Assembly (NCBI GenBank): GCA_044361315.1
Contig: JBIKJA010000005.1
Location: forward strand, 1 to 64,000
DNA: 64,000 bases
From: Crocinitomix sp044361315
GTDB lineage: Bacteria; Bacteroidota; Bacteroidia; Flavobacteriales_D; Crocinitomicaceae
Direction of reading: 5' to 3'
Positions 34,535 through 43,890 of this stretch are shown in pieces. The position numbers and the translations under genes are program-made. The notes under the pieces were generated by a model. It saw only the letters and a program-made list of their open reading frames with translations. It searched no databases and was not told where the DNA came from. Position 1 is the first letter of the stretch. Each line of letters opens with the position of its first letter.

Positions 34535-34552
34535 TACAAAATTAACGCCAAA

Positions 34553-36490
34553 ATGGCCGAAAAAAAAACAAACTCAGAAGATTTTTCAGAAGAAATCTCT
34601 TCAAACTTCAAAGAAACAATTATTGACGATTCATCTGCGGATGAAGATGGAGGTGAAGACACTTTGGATTTAATTTCCCCAATTTTGCCGACGATGCCGG
34701 TAGATAAAGAATTTGATTGGTATGCTTATGAGAATGATGGTCACACACCCGCTCAAATCGCACAATTAAATGAAATTTACGACGCAACTTTAAATTCAAT
34801 CATCGAAAAAGATGTAATTGATGGTAAAGTAATCATGATGTCGCAAAAAGAAGTCGTAGTAAACGTTAACTACAAATCAGAAGGTGTAATTCCTATTAAC
34901 GAATTCAGATACAATCCAGATTTGAAAGTAGGTGATACAGTTGAAGTATTTGTTGAGCAATTAGAAGACAAATACGGACAATTGGTTTTATCACACCGTA
35001 CAGCAAGAACACACAGAGCTTGGCAACGAGTAAATGACGTGTTAAGAACGGGTGAAGTAATTACAGGTTTTGTAAAATGCAGAACAAAAGGTGGTTTAAT
35101 TGTTGATGTTTTTGGAATCGAGGCTTTCTTACCTGGTTCTCAAATCGACGTTAAGCCTATCCGTGATTACGATCAATTTGTTGGTAAAAACATGGAATTC
35201 AAAGTTGTGAAAATTAATCACGAATTTAAAAACGTTGTGGTTTCTCACAAAGCACTTATCGAAGCTGAACTTGAAGAACAAAAGAAACAAATTATCGGTG
35301 GCCTAGAAAAAGGACAAATTCTTGAAGGTACTGTTAAAAATATTACTTCTTACGGAGTATTTATTGATTTAGGTGGTGTTGACGGATTAATCCACATTAC
35401 TGACCTTTCTTGGGGTAGAGTTAATCACCCAGAAGAAATCGTTACGTTGGATGGAAAAATCAATGTGGTTATCTTGGATTTCGATGACAACAAAAAACGT
35501 ATCGCGCTCGGCTTAAAACAATTACAACCACATCCTTGGGATGCTTTAGATCAAAACGTTAACGTTGGTGATAAAGTAAAAGGTAAAGTTGTTGTGATAG
35601 CTGATTACGGTGCTTTCATTGAAATCGCTCCAGGTGTTGAAGGTTTAATTCACGTTTCTGAAATGTCTTGGTCACAACACCTAAGAACTGCGCAAGATTT
35701 CATGACGGTAGGTGATGAAGTAGAAGCAGTAGTTTTAACATTAGACAGAGATGAGCGTAAAATGTCTCTAGGGATCAAACAAATTATGCCAGATCCTTGG
35801 GCTGATATCGAAGCTAAATATCCTGTTGGTTCTCAACACAATGCTGTTGTAAGAAACTTTACTAACTTCGGTGTATTCGTTGAATTAGAAGAAGGTGTGG
35901 ATGGATTAATTCACATTTCAGATCTTTCTTGGTCTAAAAAAGTGAAACATCCTTCTGAATTCTGTAAGGTAGGAGATGCTTTAAATGTAGTTGTTTTAGA
36001 ATTAGACAGAGATAATCGTCGTATTTCTTTAGGGCACAAACAATTGGAGCAAAACCCTTGGGATGTATTTGAAAATACATTCGCAGAAGGAACAGTTCAT
36101 CAGGGAACAATCATCGAAGAGAAAAAAGATAAAGCAGCAATCGTTTCTTTACCTTACGGTGTAGAAGGTATTTGTCCTAAAAAACACTTGAAAAAAGAAG
36201 ATGGTTCTAACGCAGTAGCTGAAGAAACATTAGAATTTAAAGTGATCGAATTCAACAAAGAAGCGCGTAAAATTGTGGTTTCACATACACGTGTATTTGA
36301 AGAAGGAGAAGATGAGAGACCAACCGGAACTCCAACTACTAAGAAAAAAGCAAGTGTGTCTAATGATAAAGCAGCAACTACTGGTAATAAAGCAGTTGAC
36401 GCAATCAATAGCTCAAACGAAAAATCAACTTTAGGTGATTTAGATGCTTTATCAGCATTAAAAACTGAAATGGAAAAAGACGAACAATAG
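34553..36490 (+). CDS. rpsA: 30S ribosomal protein S1
   Basis: The protein has 645 residues from the ATG at 34553; the frame also opens at a TTG at 34529, but that lies in the third leader hairpin. Several S1 RNA-binding repeats follow an acidic N-terminus. The clearest begin at about residues 260, 347 and 432, each with the pattern GVFIDLGGVDGLIHITDLSW or a close variant. S1 unwinds mRNA and brings it to the 30S subunit; in Bacteroidota, where Shine-Dalgarno sites are rare, it may matter more for initiation. The C-terminus is Lys/Ser/Thr-rich and probably disordered. A strong terminator follows. Confidence 0.96.
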   Translation: MAEKKTNSEDFSEEISSNFKETIIDDSSADEDGGEDTLDLISPILPTMPVDKEFDWYAYENDGHTPAQIAQLNEIYDATLNSIIEKDVIDGKVIMMSQKEVVVNVNYKSEGVIPINEFRYNPDLKVGDTVEVFVEQLEDKYGQLVLSHRTARTHRAWQRVNDVLRTGEVITGFVKCRTKGGLIVDVFGIEAFLPGSQIDVKPIRDYDQFVGKNMEFKVVKINHEFKNVVVSHKALIEAELEEQKKQIIGGLEKGQILEGTVKNITSYGVFIDLGGVDGLIHITDLSWGRVNHPEEIVTLDGKINVVILDFDDNKKRIALGLKQLQPHPWDALDQNVNVGDKVKGKVVVIADYGAFIEIAPGVEGLIHVSEMSWSQHLRTAQDFMTVGDEVEAVVLTLDRDERKMSLGIKQIMPDPWADIEAKYPVGSQHNAVVRNFTNFGVFVELEEGVDGLIHISDLSWSKKVKHPSEFCKVGDALNVVVLELDRDNRRISLGHKQLEQNPWDVFENTFAEGTVHQGTIIEEKKDKAAIVSLPYGVEGICPKKHLKKEDGSNAVAEETLEFKVIEFNKEARKIVVSHTRVFEEGEDERPTGTPTTKKKASVSNDKAATTGNKAVDAINSSNEKSTLGDLDALSALKTEMEKDEQ

Positions 36491-36509
36491 TCTTTTTTAT
36501 AATTGAACC

Positions 36510-36557
36510 AAGCCCCAAGTTAATTTGTGTAAACATTTTATCTTGGGGCTTTTTTTG
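36510..36557 (+). terminator. Rho-independent terminator after rpsA
   Basis: AAGCCCCAAG (36510-36519) pairs with CTTGGGGCTT (36542-36551) over a 22-base loop, followed by seven T. Confidence 0.92.
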
Positions 36558-36634
36558 TGCCTTTAACTCAAAAAAATTATTAATTTCACAATCCTATAAT
36601 TCTACAATTATTTGCGATTTTATCTATACTCCTT

Positions 36635-38263
36635 ATGGCAAACCAAGCTAATTCAACTAAAAAACGATCAAAAAAAATGCCTTTGCATGTTAAAATTCTC
36701 ATTGGTATGTTTGTCGGAATCATTTTTGGTTTCGTTGCAGTCAATTTTGGAGGACCTAGTGAAAGCCAAATAGCTCAAGCCAATAAACAAAAATTGGAGT
36801 TGGATAATACGATTGCAGAACGAGATGCATTAGCTCAAGAATTAGGAAAATTGCAAGATAGTTCTCAATTGACCACTTCTAATGATGTTGATTTTACACG
36901 CGTAGACGAATTAAAAAAAGAAATTGACCAATTAGACAGCGAAATTGTTGCCTTGAGAAAAAGTGCGCGATTGCCAGATGCCAAAGGAAAATCATTCGTA
37001 ATTGATTGGATTAAACCATGGGGCCAAATCTTCGTTAATTTATTAAAATTGATTGCCATCCCACTGATTGTTGCCTCGCTGCTAAAAGGTATTTCCGATT
37101 TAAAGGACATGACCAAATTTAGAAAAATTGGTGGGCGTTCCATGTTAATGTATATCGGAACCACCATTATTGCAATTTGTTTGGGGCTCGTAGTCGTTAA
37201 TATTATTGATCCAGGGTTAGGAATCAGCAAAGACACCATGGAAACCATGACGCAGAATTTTGGCGATAATCCTAATCTTACAAGTAAAATAGATCAAGCT
37301 AACGCTCAAAACGAAGCAGGTCCACTCGACTTTTTTGTGAACATTGTGCCAAATAATATTTTCGAGGCATTACGAATCAACGAAAATATGCTTCAAGTAA
37401 TCTTTTTTGTCATCTTCTTCGGAATCACCATGTTGCTTTTGCCGGCAGAAAAGGTACGACCGGTCAAAGATTTTTTTGATGCCTTAAACGACATTGTCCT
37501 AAAAATGGTCGATTTAATCATGCTAGCAGCACCAATTGCAGTCTTCGCATTAATCGCCGCCGTTATTGTTTCATCCGAAGATCCTGCCATTTTGAAAGCA
37601 CTTCTATGGTATGCAATGGCAGTCGTAATTGGCTTAATATTAATGATGGGCGTATATTTACTCATCATTGGAATTTATGTTAAAAAGAGTCCATTTTGGT
37701 TTTTAAAACGATTCGCCCCAGCCCAACTTATGGCATTTACAACGAGCAGTAGTGCTGCCGCATTGCCAGTTACAATGGAGTGTGTCGAGGAACATTTGGG
37801 TGTTGAGAAAGAAGTGTCCTCGTTTGTTTTACCAGTTGGGGCGACCATCAACATGGATGGAACAAGTTTATATCAAGCCGTAGCAGCCGTTTTTATCGCT
37901 CAAGCCTTGGGAGTTGAACTTGGTATGATGGATCAAGTAACCATCGTCTTAACAGCCCTCATGGCGTCGATTGGTGCAGCAGCTGTTCCGGGAGCAGGAA
38001 TGATCATGTTGGTGATCGTTCTTCAATCGATCGGGAAATTTACCCCTGAACAAATCGCCATCGGTTTAGCACTCATCTTTGCCGTTGATCGTCCGTTGGA
38101 TATGTTGCGAACCACTATAAATGTTACAGGCGATGCAGTTGTTGCAATGGCGGTAGCAAAATCTGTTGGTAAATTAAAAGAGCCAAAACCGCAAGATTGG
38201 GACGATTATACCGAAAATATTCACCCTGATCAGGATAAAACCTCCGAAACGAAGGAGGTTTAA
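36635..38263 (+). CDS. DAACS family dicarboxylate/amino acid:cation symporter with coiled-coil insertion
   Basis: The protein has 542 residues, against roughly 400-440 for usual GltP/DctA carriers. The signature features are present: the serine-rich hairpin TTSSSAAALPVTMECV and the NMDGT motif in INMDGTSLYQAVAA, followed by GAAAVPGAGMIM. These carriers import glutamate, aspartate or C4-dicarboxylates with sodium or protons. Between the first helix (ILIGMFVGIIFGFVAVNFGG) and the next (from about residue 130) there is an inserted stretch of about 80 residues rich in E/K/Q/L heptads, a predicted coiled coil that the family normally lacks. An 8-bp hairpin (38238-38261) overlaps the stop codon. 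Confidence 0.9.
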   Translation: MANQANSTKKRSKKMPLHVKILIGMFVGIIFGFVAVNFGGPSESQIAQANKQKLELDNTIAERDALAQELGKLQDSSQLTTSNDVDFTRVDELKKEIDQLDSEIVALRKSARLPDAKGKSFVIDWIKPWGQIFVNLLKLIAIPLIVASLLKGISDLKDMTKFRKIGGRSMLMYIGTTIIAICLGLVVVNIIDPGLGISKDTMETMTQNFGDNPNLTSKIDQANAQNEAGPLDFFVNIVPNNIFEALRINENMLQVIFFVIFFGITMLLLPAEKVRPVKDFFDALNDIVLKMVDLIMLAAPIAVFALIAAVIVSSEDPAILKALLWYAMAVVIGLILMMGVYLLIIGIYVKKSPFWFLKRFAPAQLMAFTTSSSAAALPVTMECVEEHLGVEKEVSSFVLPVGATINMDGTSLYQAVAAVFIAQALGVELGMMDQVTIVLTALMASIGAAAVPGAGMIMLVIVLQSIGKFTPEQIAIGLALIFAVDRPLDMLRTTINVTGDAVVAMAVAKSVGKLKEPKPQDWDDYTENIHPDQDKTSETKEV

Positions 38264-38391
38264 ATCAATACCAATCGCATCAAATGAAGAATCGTAAAAA
38301 AAATCATAAAAAACGTGAAACCTTTCAACCTATTTTGCGTTCCACGAGTGTAATATATTTTTAAATATCAATTACAGGACAAAATAAGGGC

Positions 38392-38420
38392 AAGGGAGTG
38401 CGCAAGTACTCCCTTTTTTT
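38392..38420 (+). terminator. Rho-independent terminator in the gap after the DAACS gene
   Basis: GGGAGT (38394-38399) pairs with ACTCCC (38408-38413) around an 8-base loop, followed by seven T. It lies about 130 bases beyond the DAACS stop, so it either ends a long 3' UTR or a separate small transcript. Confidence 0.82.
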
Positions 38421-38821
38421 CGTGCCCTCCTTCGCTTAGCTAAGGAGGATAATTACAATAGCTTGAGCGAATTAGTGCAAATACAAAGTTTCAATGGACG
38501 AGTTTGTATTCTGTCTAGTCAGCTTTAGAGCCTGATCCTGCTCTAAGAATTCCAAATAGAAATATTTTCTTTACTTAGTTTTAATTGGAATGAAAGCAAG
38601 CAACCTAGCAAACAAGGAAATTAGTCCACACAATAATGCTTTTGCTCATTAGTTTTAAGAGTGAACAACAAGTACAATATGTGTTTAAACAAAAAAAATG
38701 GCCTCCAAAACAAACTCATTAAAATCTCAGGAATTTGCCATAAAATTTGGATTTAACAAACTTTATTTAAGAAATTTATGTAATAGTTTGGTTTTTTTAA
38801 GTAAATCCCATTTTTTTTGTT

Positions 38822-38829
38822 TAAATTTG
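38822..38829 (+). promoter_or_regulatory. Bacteroidota -7 box for the cold-shock gene
   Basis: TAAATTTG matches TAnnTTTG and lies 16 bases before the ATG. The leader would be short, unlike the long structured leader of E. coli cspA. Confidence 0.6.
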
Positions 38830-38845
38830 CCGAAAATAAAGTAAT

Positions 38846-39037
38846 ATGAATACAGGTAAAGTAAAATTCTTCAACGAAACCAAAGGGTTCGGGTTTATTG
38901 TTGACAACCAATCAGGAAAAGAATATTTTGTTCACGTTTCTGGCTTAATTGACGAAGTTCGTGAAAACGATGAAGTAGTTTTTGAACTGAAAGACGGAAA
39001 AAAAGGCTTAAACGCAGTGAACGTAAAAGTTTCATAA
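38846..39037 (+). CDS. cspA: Cold-shock domain protein
   Basis: The protein has 63 residues, a single cold-shock domain. RNP1 is KGFGFIV and RNP2 is EYFVHVS, both complete. Such proteins bind single-stranded RNA and DNA and act as RNA chaperones. It is monocistronic, with a promoter box 16 bases upstream and a terminator 23 bases downstream. It could equally be a constitutive (CspC/E-like) member; sequence alone cannot tell. Confidence 0.93.
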   Translation: MNTGKVKFFNETKGFGFIVDNQSGKEYFVHVSGLIDEVRENDEVVFELKDGKKGLNAVNVKVS

Positions 39038-39060
39038 ATGAATTAAGAGTTGAAAATTTG

Positions 39061-39096
39061 GCCTTATCTCCTTCACAGAGATAAGGCTTTTTTTTT
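39061..39096 (+). terminator. Rho-independent terminator after the cold-shock gene
   Basis: GCCTTATCTC (39061-39070) pairs perfectly with GAGATAAGGC (39078-39087) around a 7-base loop, followed by a T run. Confidence 0.93.
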
Positions 39097-39122
39097 GAAT
39101 TTAAGGTCCTAAATTGTAAAAC

Positions 39123-39413
39123 ATGATCGAACGTAAATGTCCACAGTGTGGGAGTTGGAATGGAAATGAAGATTACTGTAAAAATTGTGACGAAGCAATT
39201 TCGCAAGAAGTGTTAGAAAAACTCCGCCACGAAAAAATTAGCCAAGAAGCCCAAAATAAACCACCCGATAAATTTGACATTTTTGCCACAAAATTGAAGA
39301 ACCATCGTTTTTTTCTGCTAAGATGGGTGTACCACATTGGCTATTCGGTTGGGATGGTTTTTGCCGCTATTGGAGCGTTTTTAGCATGGATGGTGGCCAT
39401 GGCAAATGGATAA
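39123..39413 (+). CDS. Zinc-ribbon membrane protein of unknown function
   Basis: The protein has 96 residues. The N-terminus is a short zinc ribbon with two CxxC pairs (KCPQCGSWNGNEDYCKNC). A basic/acidic linker follows and then a hydrophobic helix at the C-terminus (VGMVFAAIGAFLAWMVAMA). I do not recognise a named family. It overlaps the next membrane-protein gene by 8 bases, so the two probably work together. Confidence 0.7.
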   Translation: MIERKCPQCGSWNGNEDYCKNCDEAISQEVLEKLRHEKISQEAQNKPPDKFDIFATKLKNHRFFLLRWVYHIGYSVGMVFAAIGAFLAWMVAMANG

Positions 39414-39780
39414 TAGACAAACTTTCCGGCCTTTTTTGCGCACTTATTTTATCGTGAGTGTGGTTTTGTATTTGTTCGTGCATTTTTTTCGATTTGTAAA
39501 TAGGCCGCTACCGGCATTGGTGAATAATTACTTAACTGATTTTTTGTGTATGCCCATTATTTTGACCATTTCTCTGATAGGGGTAAGGTATTTCAAAAAA
39601 ATTCCAAGTTTTAAACTTTCCCTTTTAATGATTCTGGGTATGACGGTGTTTTATGCTCTGCTTTTTGAATGGTTTTTACCTTTAAATAACATTCGGTATC
39701 GTGCTGATTTAGTGGATGTAGTTTTTTACTTTTTAGGCGCATTTGGCTATTTTCTAATTTGGCAAAAGTCCAATTATTAA
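39406..39780 (+). CDS. Four-helix membrane protein of unknown function
   Basis: The protein has 124 residues. About four hydrophobic helices are visible (YFIVSVVLYLFVHFF, FLCMPIILTISLIGV, LSLLMILGMTVFYALLF, VVFYFLGAFGYFLIW). There is no signal peptide or known motif. It is translationally coupled to the zinc-ribbon protein by an 8-base overlap, which is the only hint about its role. Confidence 0.7.
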   Translation: MDNRQTFRPFLRTYFIVSVVLYLFVHFFRFVNRPLPALVNNYLTDFLCMPIILTISLIGVRYFKKIPSFKLSLLMILGMTVFYALLFEWFLPLNNIRYRADLVDVVFYFLGAFGYFLIWQKSNY

Positions 39781-39826
39781 AACGGGTTAGGGTTACAAGC
39801 TTGTCACCAAATTTAATCGATTTAGG

Positions 39827-39857
39827 TTGTGATTTAAGTTTCAAATTTGTACTTTTG
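39827..39857 (+). promoter_or_regulatory. Promoter for the 1331-residue T9SS protein
   Basis: TACTTTTG at 39850-39857 matches TAnnTTTG, and TTG at 39827-39829 lies 20 bases upstream. The -7 box ends 19 bases before the ATG. Confidence 0.6.
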
Positions 39858-39876
39858 AATGCATAAATTCTAGCCA

Positions 39877-42800
39877 ATGAAATTTAAAATTCAATTCTTA
39901 GCGTTTGCTTTTTTAGTGTCAAGTATTCAAGCTTTCACACAAAATAGTCCTGCCTTTTTTAAAGTTTATCCTACCTTGGATGGTTCTGAACCGACTTGGG
40001 TGATCAAAATGTATTCCGAAAATCCAAATGTTTTTGAGGTGGTGAATTTGTATCATGAATATTATCAGACCTATCCATTGATCAAAAATATTCACACTCA
40101 AAATTTTAAACACTGGCTGAGTAACGTAAAAAATTATGTACAAGCAGATGGGTTAATTGTGATTCCAACAAACGAGGAAAATTTGGCGAAATTAGCCAAT
40201 TTAAAAGCGCAAAGAGGCGAAGGAAGTGAAGCGAAAACAACGACGTGGACCAATATGGGACCGCATAGAACTTACAAAAATGATGGTTATTTAAATCTTC
40301 GTCCAACTCAAGTGAATATTTTTTGTATGGAGGTAGCTCCTTCAAATTCTGATATTGTCTACGGTGCTGCCGAAGGTGGTGGAATTTTTAAGTCGATTGA
40401 CCATGCGATGAATTGGGCATTAATTTCAACGGACGAGGTTTTTACCAATGCGCAAGATATTAAAGTTCATCCAACTAATGCAAATATCGTATACGTGGCT
40501 AGTAATGATGATATTTATAAAACCACCGATGGTGGTTCAACATGGAATTTAATGTACACCGCTCCTGGAACGGTCGAACAGTTTTATATTCACCGTGTTA
40601 CACCTTCTAAAGTATACGCTGCAACTGAAAGCGGTTTGTTTATATCGAACGATTCTGGGGTAACGTGGTCATTATTGTATAACAAAAGATGTTGGGATCT
40701 TGTGGCTCACGCAGTGAATCCAAATATTCTCTTTTTATCGGTACACAATGCAGCTGCAAAACGTGCCGAGGTTTTTAAATCAACAGATGCTGGAGTGACT
40801 TGGACATTGAAAGAAACTGGTTGGTATGTTCCAACGGTTTTAGCATCAGCAAACGATATTGGCTGTAAATTAGGGGTAACTCCTGCTGATCCAAATCGAA
40901 TTTATGCTTGTTTAATTGGGGATAGTAAAGCTGGCGACAATGGCTGGATTGGTGTTTATTATAGCTTGGATGGTTCGGACAACTGGGTGAATGCGGATGG
41001 TATTGATGGTGGACCTTATGCGCCAGGATCCGATGCGGCAACAAATTGGTATGTAGCGGGTTATTCAGATGGGTATCACCAAGGATGGTATAATTTTGAT
41101 TTAGATGTTTCAAATACCGATCCAGATAAAATTTGGCTTGGAACCATTTGGTTTTGTGAATCAGGTAATAGGGGAGCAAATATCGAATATGTAAGAGGAA
41201 CACGCGAGTTAGAAATGCATGCGGATATTCAGGATATTGACGTAGTTGATGGTGAAGTGTGGGTAGCATCAGATGGAGGATTGAATTTTTCAGATGACGA
41301 ATGTGCTACTGTGGAGGTAAGAAATACAGGTGTTTCTGCAAGTACTTATTGGGGATTTAACCAAGGATGGAACGAAGATACGTGGACGGGTGGTCGTTAT
41401 CACAATGGCGATGCAGTGTACCATGAAAACTTTGGTTTAGGAAACACCATGTTTATGGGAGGAGCTGAACAAGCCACGGGTTATGTTAATCCATTGTTTA
41501 ATCGCCAAACGCATTATTCAGATATTAGTGATAAAATCACCCCTAATTCACTCTCTGAAAGTTCGATGGAGGCAACTAATTTTAGTATTTATCCCAACGA
41601 AAGTTACAGTTTGCTTAATTCGAGCGAGGTGGAATATGACCCAAGATATTCAGATCATTTGTATTTAGGAAATGAAAATAATTTTTACAAATCTGTTAAC
41701 GGAGGTGCAAGTTTTGAAGTGATTTACGCATTTCCAGCGTTCAGTCGGGTGTTGGAATTTGAAATTTCTCGTGAAAATCCAGCAGTTATTTATTGTTTGG
41801 TGAGGAGCGGTTTTGTGACCAAAATTTATAAATCAACCAACGGTGGAGAAGATTTTGCATTGACTACCGAATTGCCAGATGTGTCCACTTCATTGTTGGA
41901 TTTAACTCTAAATCCTGCTGATGAAAATGAATTGTGGGTTGCTGCTTATTATGGTGGTGATGGTGAAAAGGTGTATGCAACGTATGATGGTGGATCGACT
42001 TGGGTGAATAAAACCACATCTTCTTTAAATGGAAATAATATTGTGGACATTGTCTTCCAAGGTGGATCGGATCATGTGGTGTATGTGGTTTCAAATTACA
42101 ATGTTTTTTATTGGGATGAATCAAGCTCGGAATGGTTATCTTACAGCGAAGATTTGCCGTTTGTTACACAAGCCTTGTATTTTAGACCATTTTACCGCGA
42201 TCATAAACTAAGATTGAGCGGAGGAAGAGGAATTTGGGAAGTGTCTTTGGCGGAACCTTCGCTTCCAATTGCGCAGCCAATGACTAAAGCGGATATGGTG
42301 TATTGTGGTAGAGATACCGTGCAATTTGATTGTTATTCTATTTTAAATCATGCTGAGGCTGCTTGGGAATGGACGTTTTCACCAGCGCCGGCTTATGTGA
42401 GTTCGTTAACTGATCGAAATCCGAAAGTTGTTTTTTCAACAGAAGGTGCTTATGATGTTACTTTGACAGTGACAGATGGGGATGGAAATTCATCTACCAA
42501 AACCATCGAAAACATGGTGACACTTTCTGATCAATGTTCACCTGAACCAATTCCTGGTTTTGCCATGGAATGTTATGAAGATGGGGATTACGCGTCTATT
42601 CCTGTCACAAATATTGGTGAAACAAATACGTTTACGGTTTCTGCTTGGGTAAAACCGAATGGAATTCAAGGAGATTATACCGGAATTGTCTTTAATGACG
42701 GTGAAAGCGCTGGTTTGAATTTTAGACCAGGCAATATTTTAGCTTATCATTGGCCAGGCGGTGCTTGGTGGTGGGACAGTGGTTTGTTTGTTGAAACGGA

Positions 42801-43872
42801 TGTGTGGTCGCACGTTGCAATGGTGGTTACACCTGATTCAATTACAGTGTTTTTAAATGGAGTTGGCGTAACGCATGAGTTCGCAGTTGAACCTGCTTTG
42901 ATTGAGTCGATGAAATTGGGAAGTTACAAAGGATGGGGCGGAAGAAATTACAAAGGAGTGATGGATGAAGTTTGTATTTGGAACCGTAGCTTATCGCAAA
43001 ATGAAATTCGTGAATTAAGACATTTAACACGAACTGGTGACATTCCTTATACCGATGATTTGGTTTCTTATTATCAATTTAACATTGATGGAATTAGTTC
43101 TGTAAATGATCGAATTGGTACAAATCATGCGCAATTGAGTGGGGGAGCCACCAAAATAGAATCGACTGCGCCAGTTGGTGGTGGAAATAGCGATCGGGTG
43201 TTTTTAAGTACGCCTGATGTGGTTAACTTTCCTAATTCACAAACCAATTTAGATTTTGCCGATGGCACGACAATTAACGCTGAGATAGTGGTAACTCGTT
43301 TACATTTAGAGCCAAATGTCTTGCCTTCTGAAAATCCGAATACTGGTAATTATTGGATTATCAATAATTATGGCACAAACACATTTGCCGCCATTGAATC
43401 ACTTGAATTTACTGTTTTAGATGCAACTCCCGTTGGATTGCCAGAAAATGCCTTGCTTTTTGTTCGCAGTGAAAATGAAGATGCGAATGTTTGGGACGAA
43501 CGTTGTAATGCCGTTAATTTTGATGGTGGAAGTTTTAACTATTCTTCCGTTTGTGACATTACTAATTTTTCTCAATTTTACATCGAATCAAGCGTGACGG
43601 ATGAAGTGGTAGCTGGCGTGAATGAGGTTGCATCATCTGATTTTATTCAATTGTTTCCAAATCCAACCAATGGCACATTTACTGTTAATTTTGAAAATAG
43701 AGATGAACTAATCCTAGAAATTGCAGACAACAACGGACGTTTGGTTTTTGTAACAACGTTGACAGTCAATGGCTCTGTAGTTGATTTATCTAAATTTGCG
43801 AGCGGAATTTATTTCTATCAATTCAAAGATGCCCAAGGAGTGGTGTCTACAGGAAAATTGGTTAAACTTTAA
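39877..43872 (+). CDS. Giant T9SS-secreted protein with BNR propellers, PKD and LamG domains
   Basis: The protein has 1331 residues; the signal peptide ends near SIQAFTQ. Residues about 100-790 form sortilin-like propellers with repeated Asp-box motifs (TDGGSTWNL, NDSGVTWSL, TDAGVTWTL, YDGGSTWVN). A PKD domain follows (about 808-887), then a LamG/concanavalin-like domain (about 895-1075, FTVSAWVKPNG) and a linker. The type A T9SS sorting domain begins at LFPNPTNGTF (about 1255). The build suggests a secreted glycan-binding or glycan-cleaving surface protein, but no catalytic residues are evident. It is monocistronic and faces a lipoprotein gene tail to tail, 18 bases apart. Confidence 0.88.
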   Translation: MKFKIQFLAFAFLVSSIQAFTQNSPAFFKVYPTLDGSEPTWVIKMYSENPNVFEVVNLYHEYYQTYPLIKNIHTQNFKHWLSNVKNYVQADGLIVIPTNEENLAKLANLKAQRGEGSEAKTTTWTNMGPHRTYKNDGYLNLRPTQVNIFCMEVAPSNSDIVYGAAEGGGIFKSIDHAMNWALISTDEVFTNAQDIKVHPTNANIVYVASNDDIYKTTDGGSTWNLMYTAPGTVEQFYIHRVTPSKVYAATESGLFISNDSGVTWSLLYNKRCWDLVAHAVNPNILFLSVHNAAAKRAEVFKSTDAGVTWTLKETGWYVPTVLASANDIGCKLGVTPADPNRIYACLIGDSKAGDNGWIGVYYSLDGSDNWVNADGIDGGPYAPGSDAATNWYVAGYSDGYHQGWYNFDLDVSNTDPDKIWLGTIWFCESGNRGANIEYVRGTRELEMHADIQDIDVVDGEVWVASDGGLNFSDDECATVEVRNTGVSASTYWGFNQGWNEDTWTGGRYHNGDAVYHENFGLGNTMFMGGAEQATGYVNPLFNRQTHYSDISDKITPNSLSESSMEATNFSIYPNESYSLLNSSEVEYDPRYSDHLYLGNENNFYKSVNGGASFEVIYAFPAFSRVLEFEISRENPAVIYCLVRSGFVTKIYKSTNGGEDFALTTELPDVSTSLLDLTLNPADENELWVAAYYGGDGEKVYATYDGGSTWVNKTTSSLNGNNIVDIVFQGGSDHVVYVVSNYNVFYWDESSSEWLSYSEDLPFVTQALYFRPFYRDHKLRLSGGRGIWEVSLAEPSLPIAQPMTKADMVYCGRDTVQFDCYSILNHAEAAWEWTFSPAPAYVSSLTDRNPKVVFSTEGAYDVTLTVTDGDGNSSTKTIENMVTLSDQCSPEPIPGFAMECYEDGDYASIPVTNIGETNTFTVSAWVKPNGIQGDYTGIVFNDGESAGLNFRPGNILAYHWPGGAWWWDSGLFVETDVWSHVAMVVTPDSITVFLNGVGVTHEFAVEPALIESMKLGSYKGWGGRNYKGVMDEVCIWNRSLSQNEIRELRHLTRTGDIPYTDDLVSYYQFNIDGISSVNDRIGTNHAQLSGGATKIESTAPVGGGNSDRVFLSTPDVVNFPNSQTNLDFADGTTINAEIVVTRLHLEPNVLPSENPNTGNYWIINNYGTNTFAAIESLEFTVLDATPVGLPENALLFVRSENEDANVWDERCNAVNFDGGSFNYSSVCDITNFSQFYIESSVTDEVVAGVNEVASSDFIQLFPNPTNGTFTVNFENRDELILEIADNNGRLVFVTTLTVNGSVVDLSKFASGIYFYQFKDAQGVVSTGKLVKL

Positions 43873-43890
43873 TAGAAATTCGGTTTCTCT

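Larger units (their letters stand above)
38264..38845. other. 582-base intergenic region with hairpins
   Basis: No gene is convincing. A basic 26-codon frame (38284-38364, MKNRKKNHKKRETFQPIL...) ends just before the 38392-38420 terminator and could be a small peptide, but it may be chance. A second palindrome (CCTCC...GGAGG, about 38427-38448) sits close behind. From 38450 to 38800 the DNA is AT-rich with no structure I can name. The right end holds the promoter of the cold-shock gene. Confidence 0.4.

Noticed and set aside
36865..37248. 127-codon minus-strand frame
   Set aside because: It is antisense to the DAACS symporter and has no recognisable domain.
40775..41269. Open frame of 164 codons on the minus strand
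   Set aside because: It is antisense to the BNR propeller gene; His/Leu/Tyr-rich composition is an artefact of the repeats.
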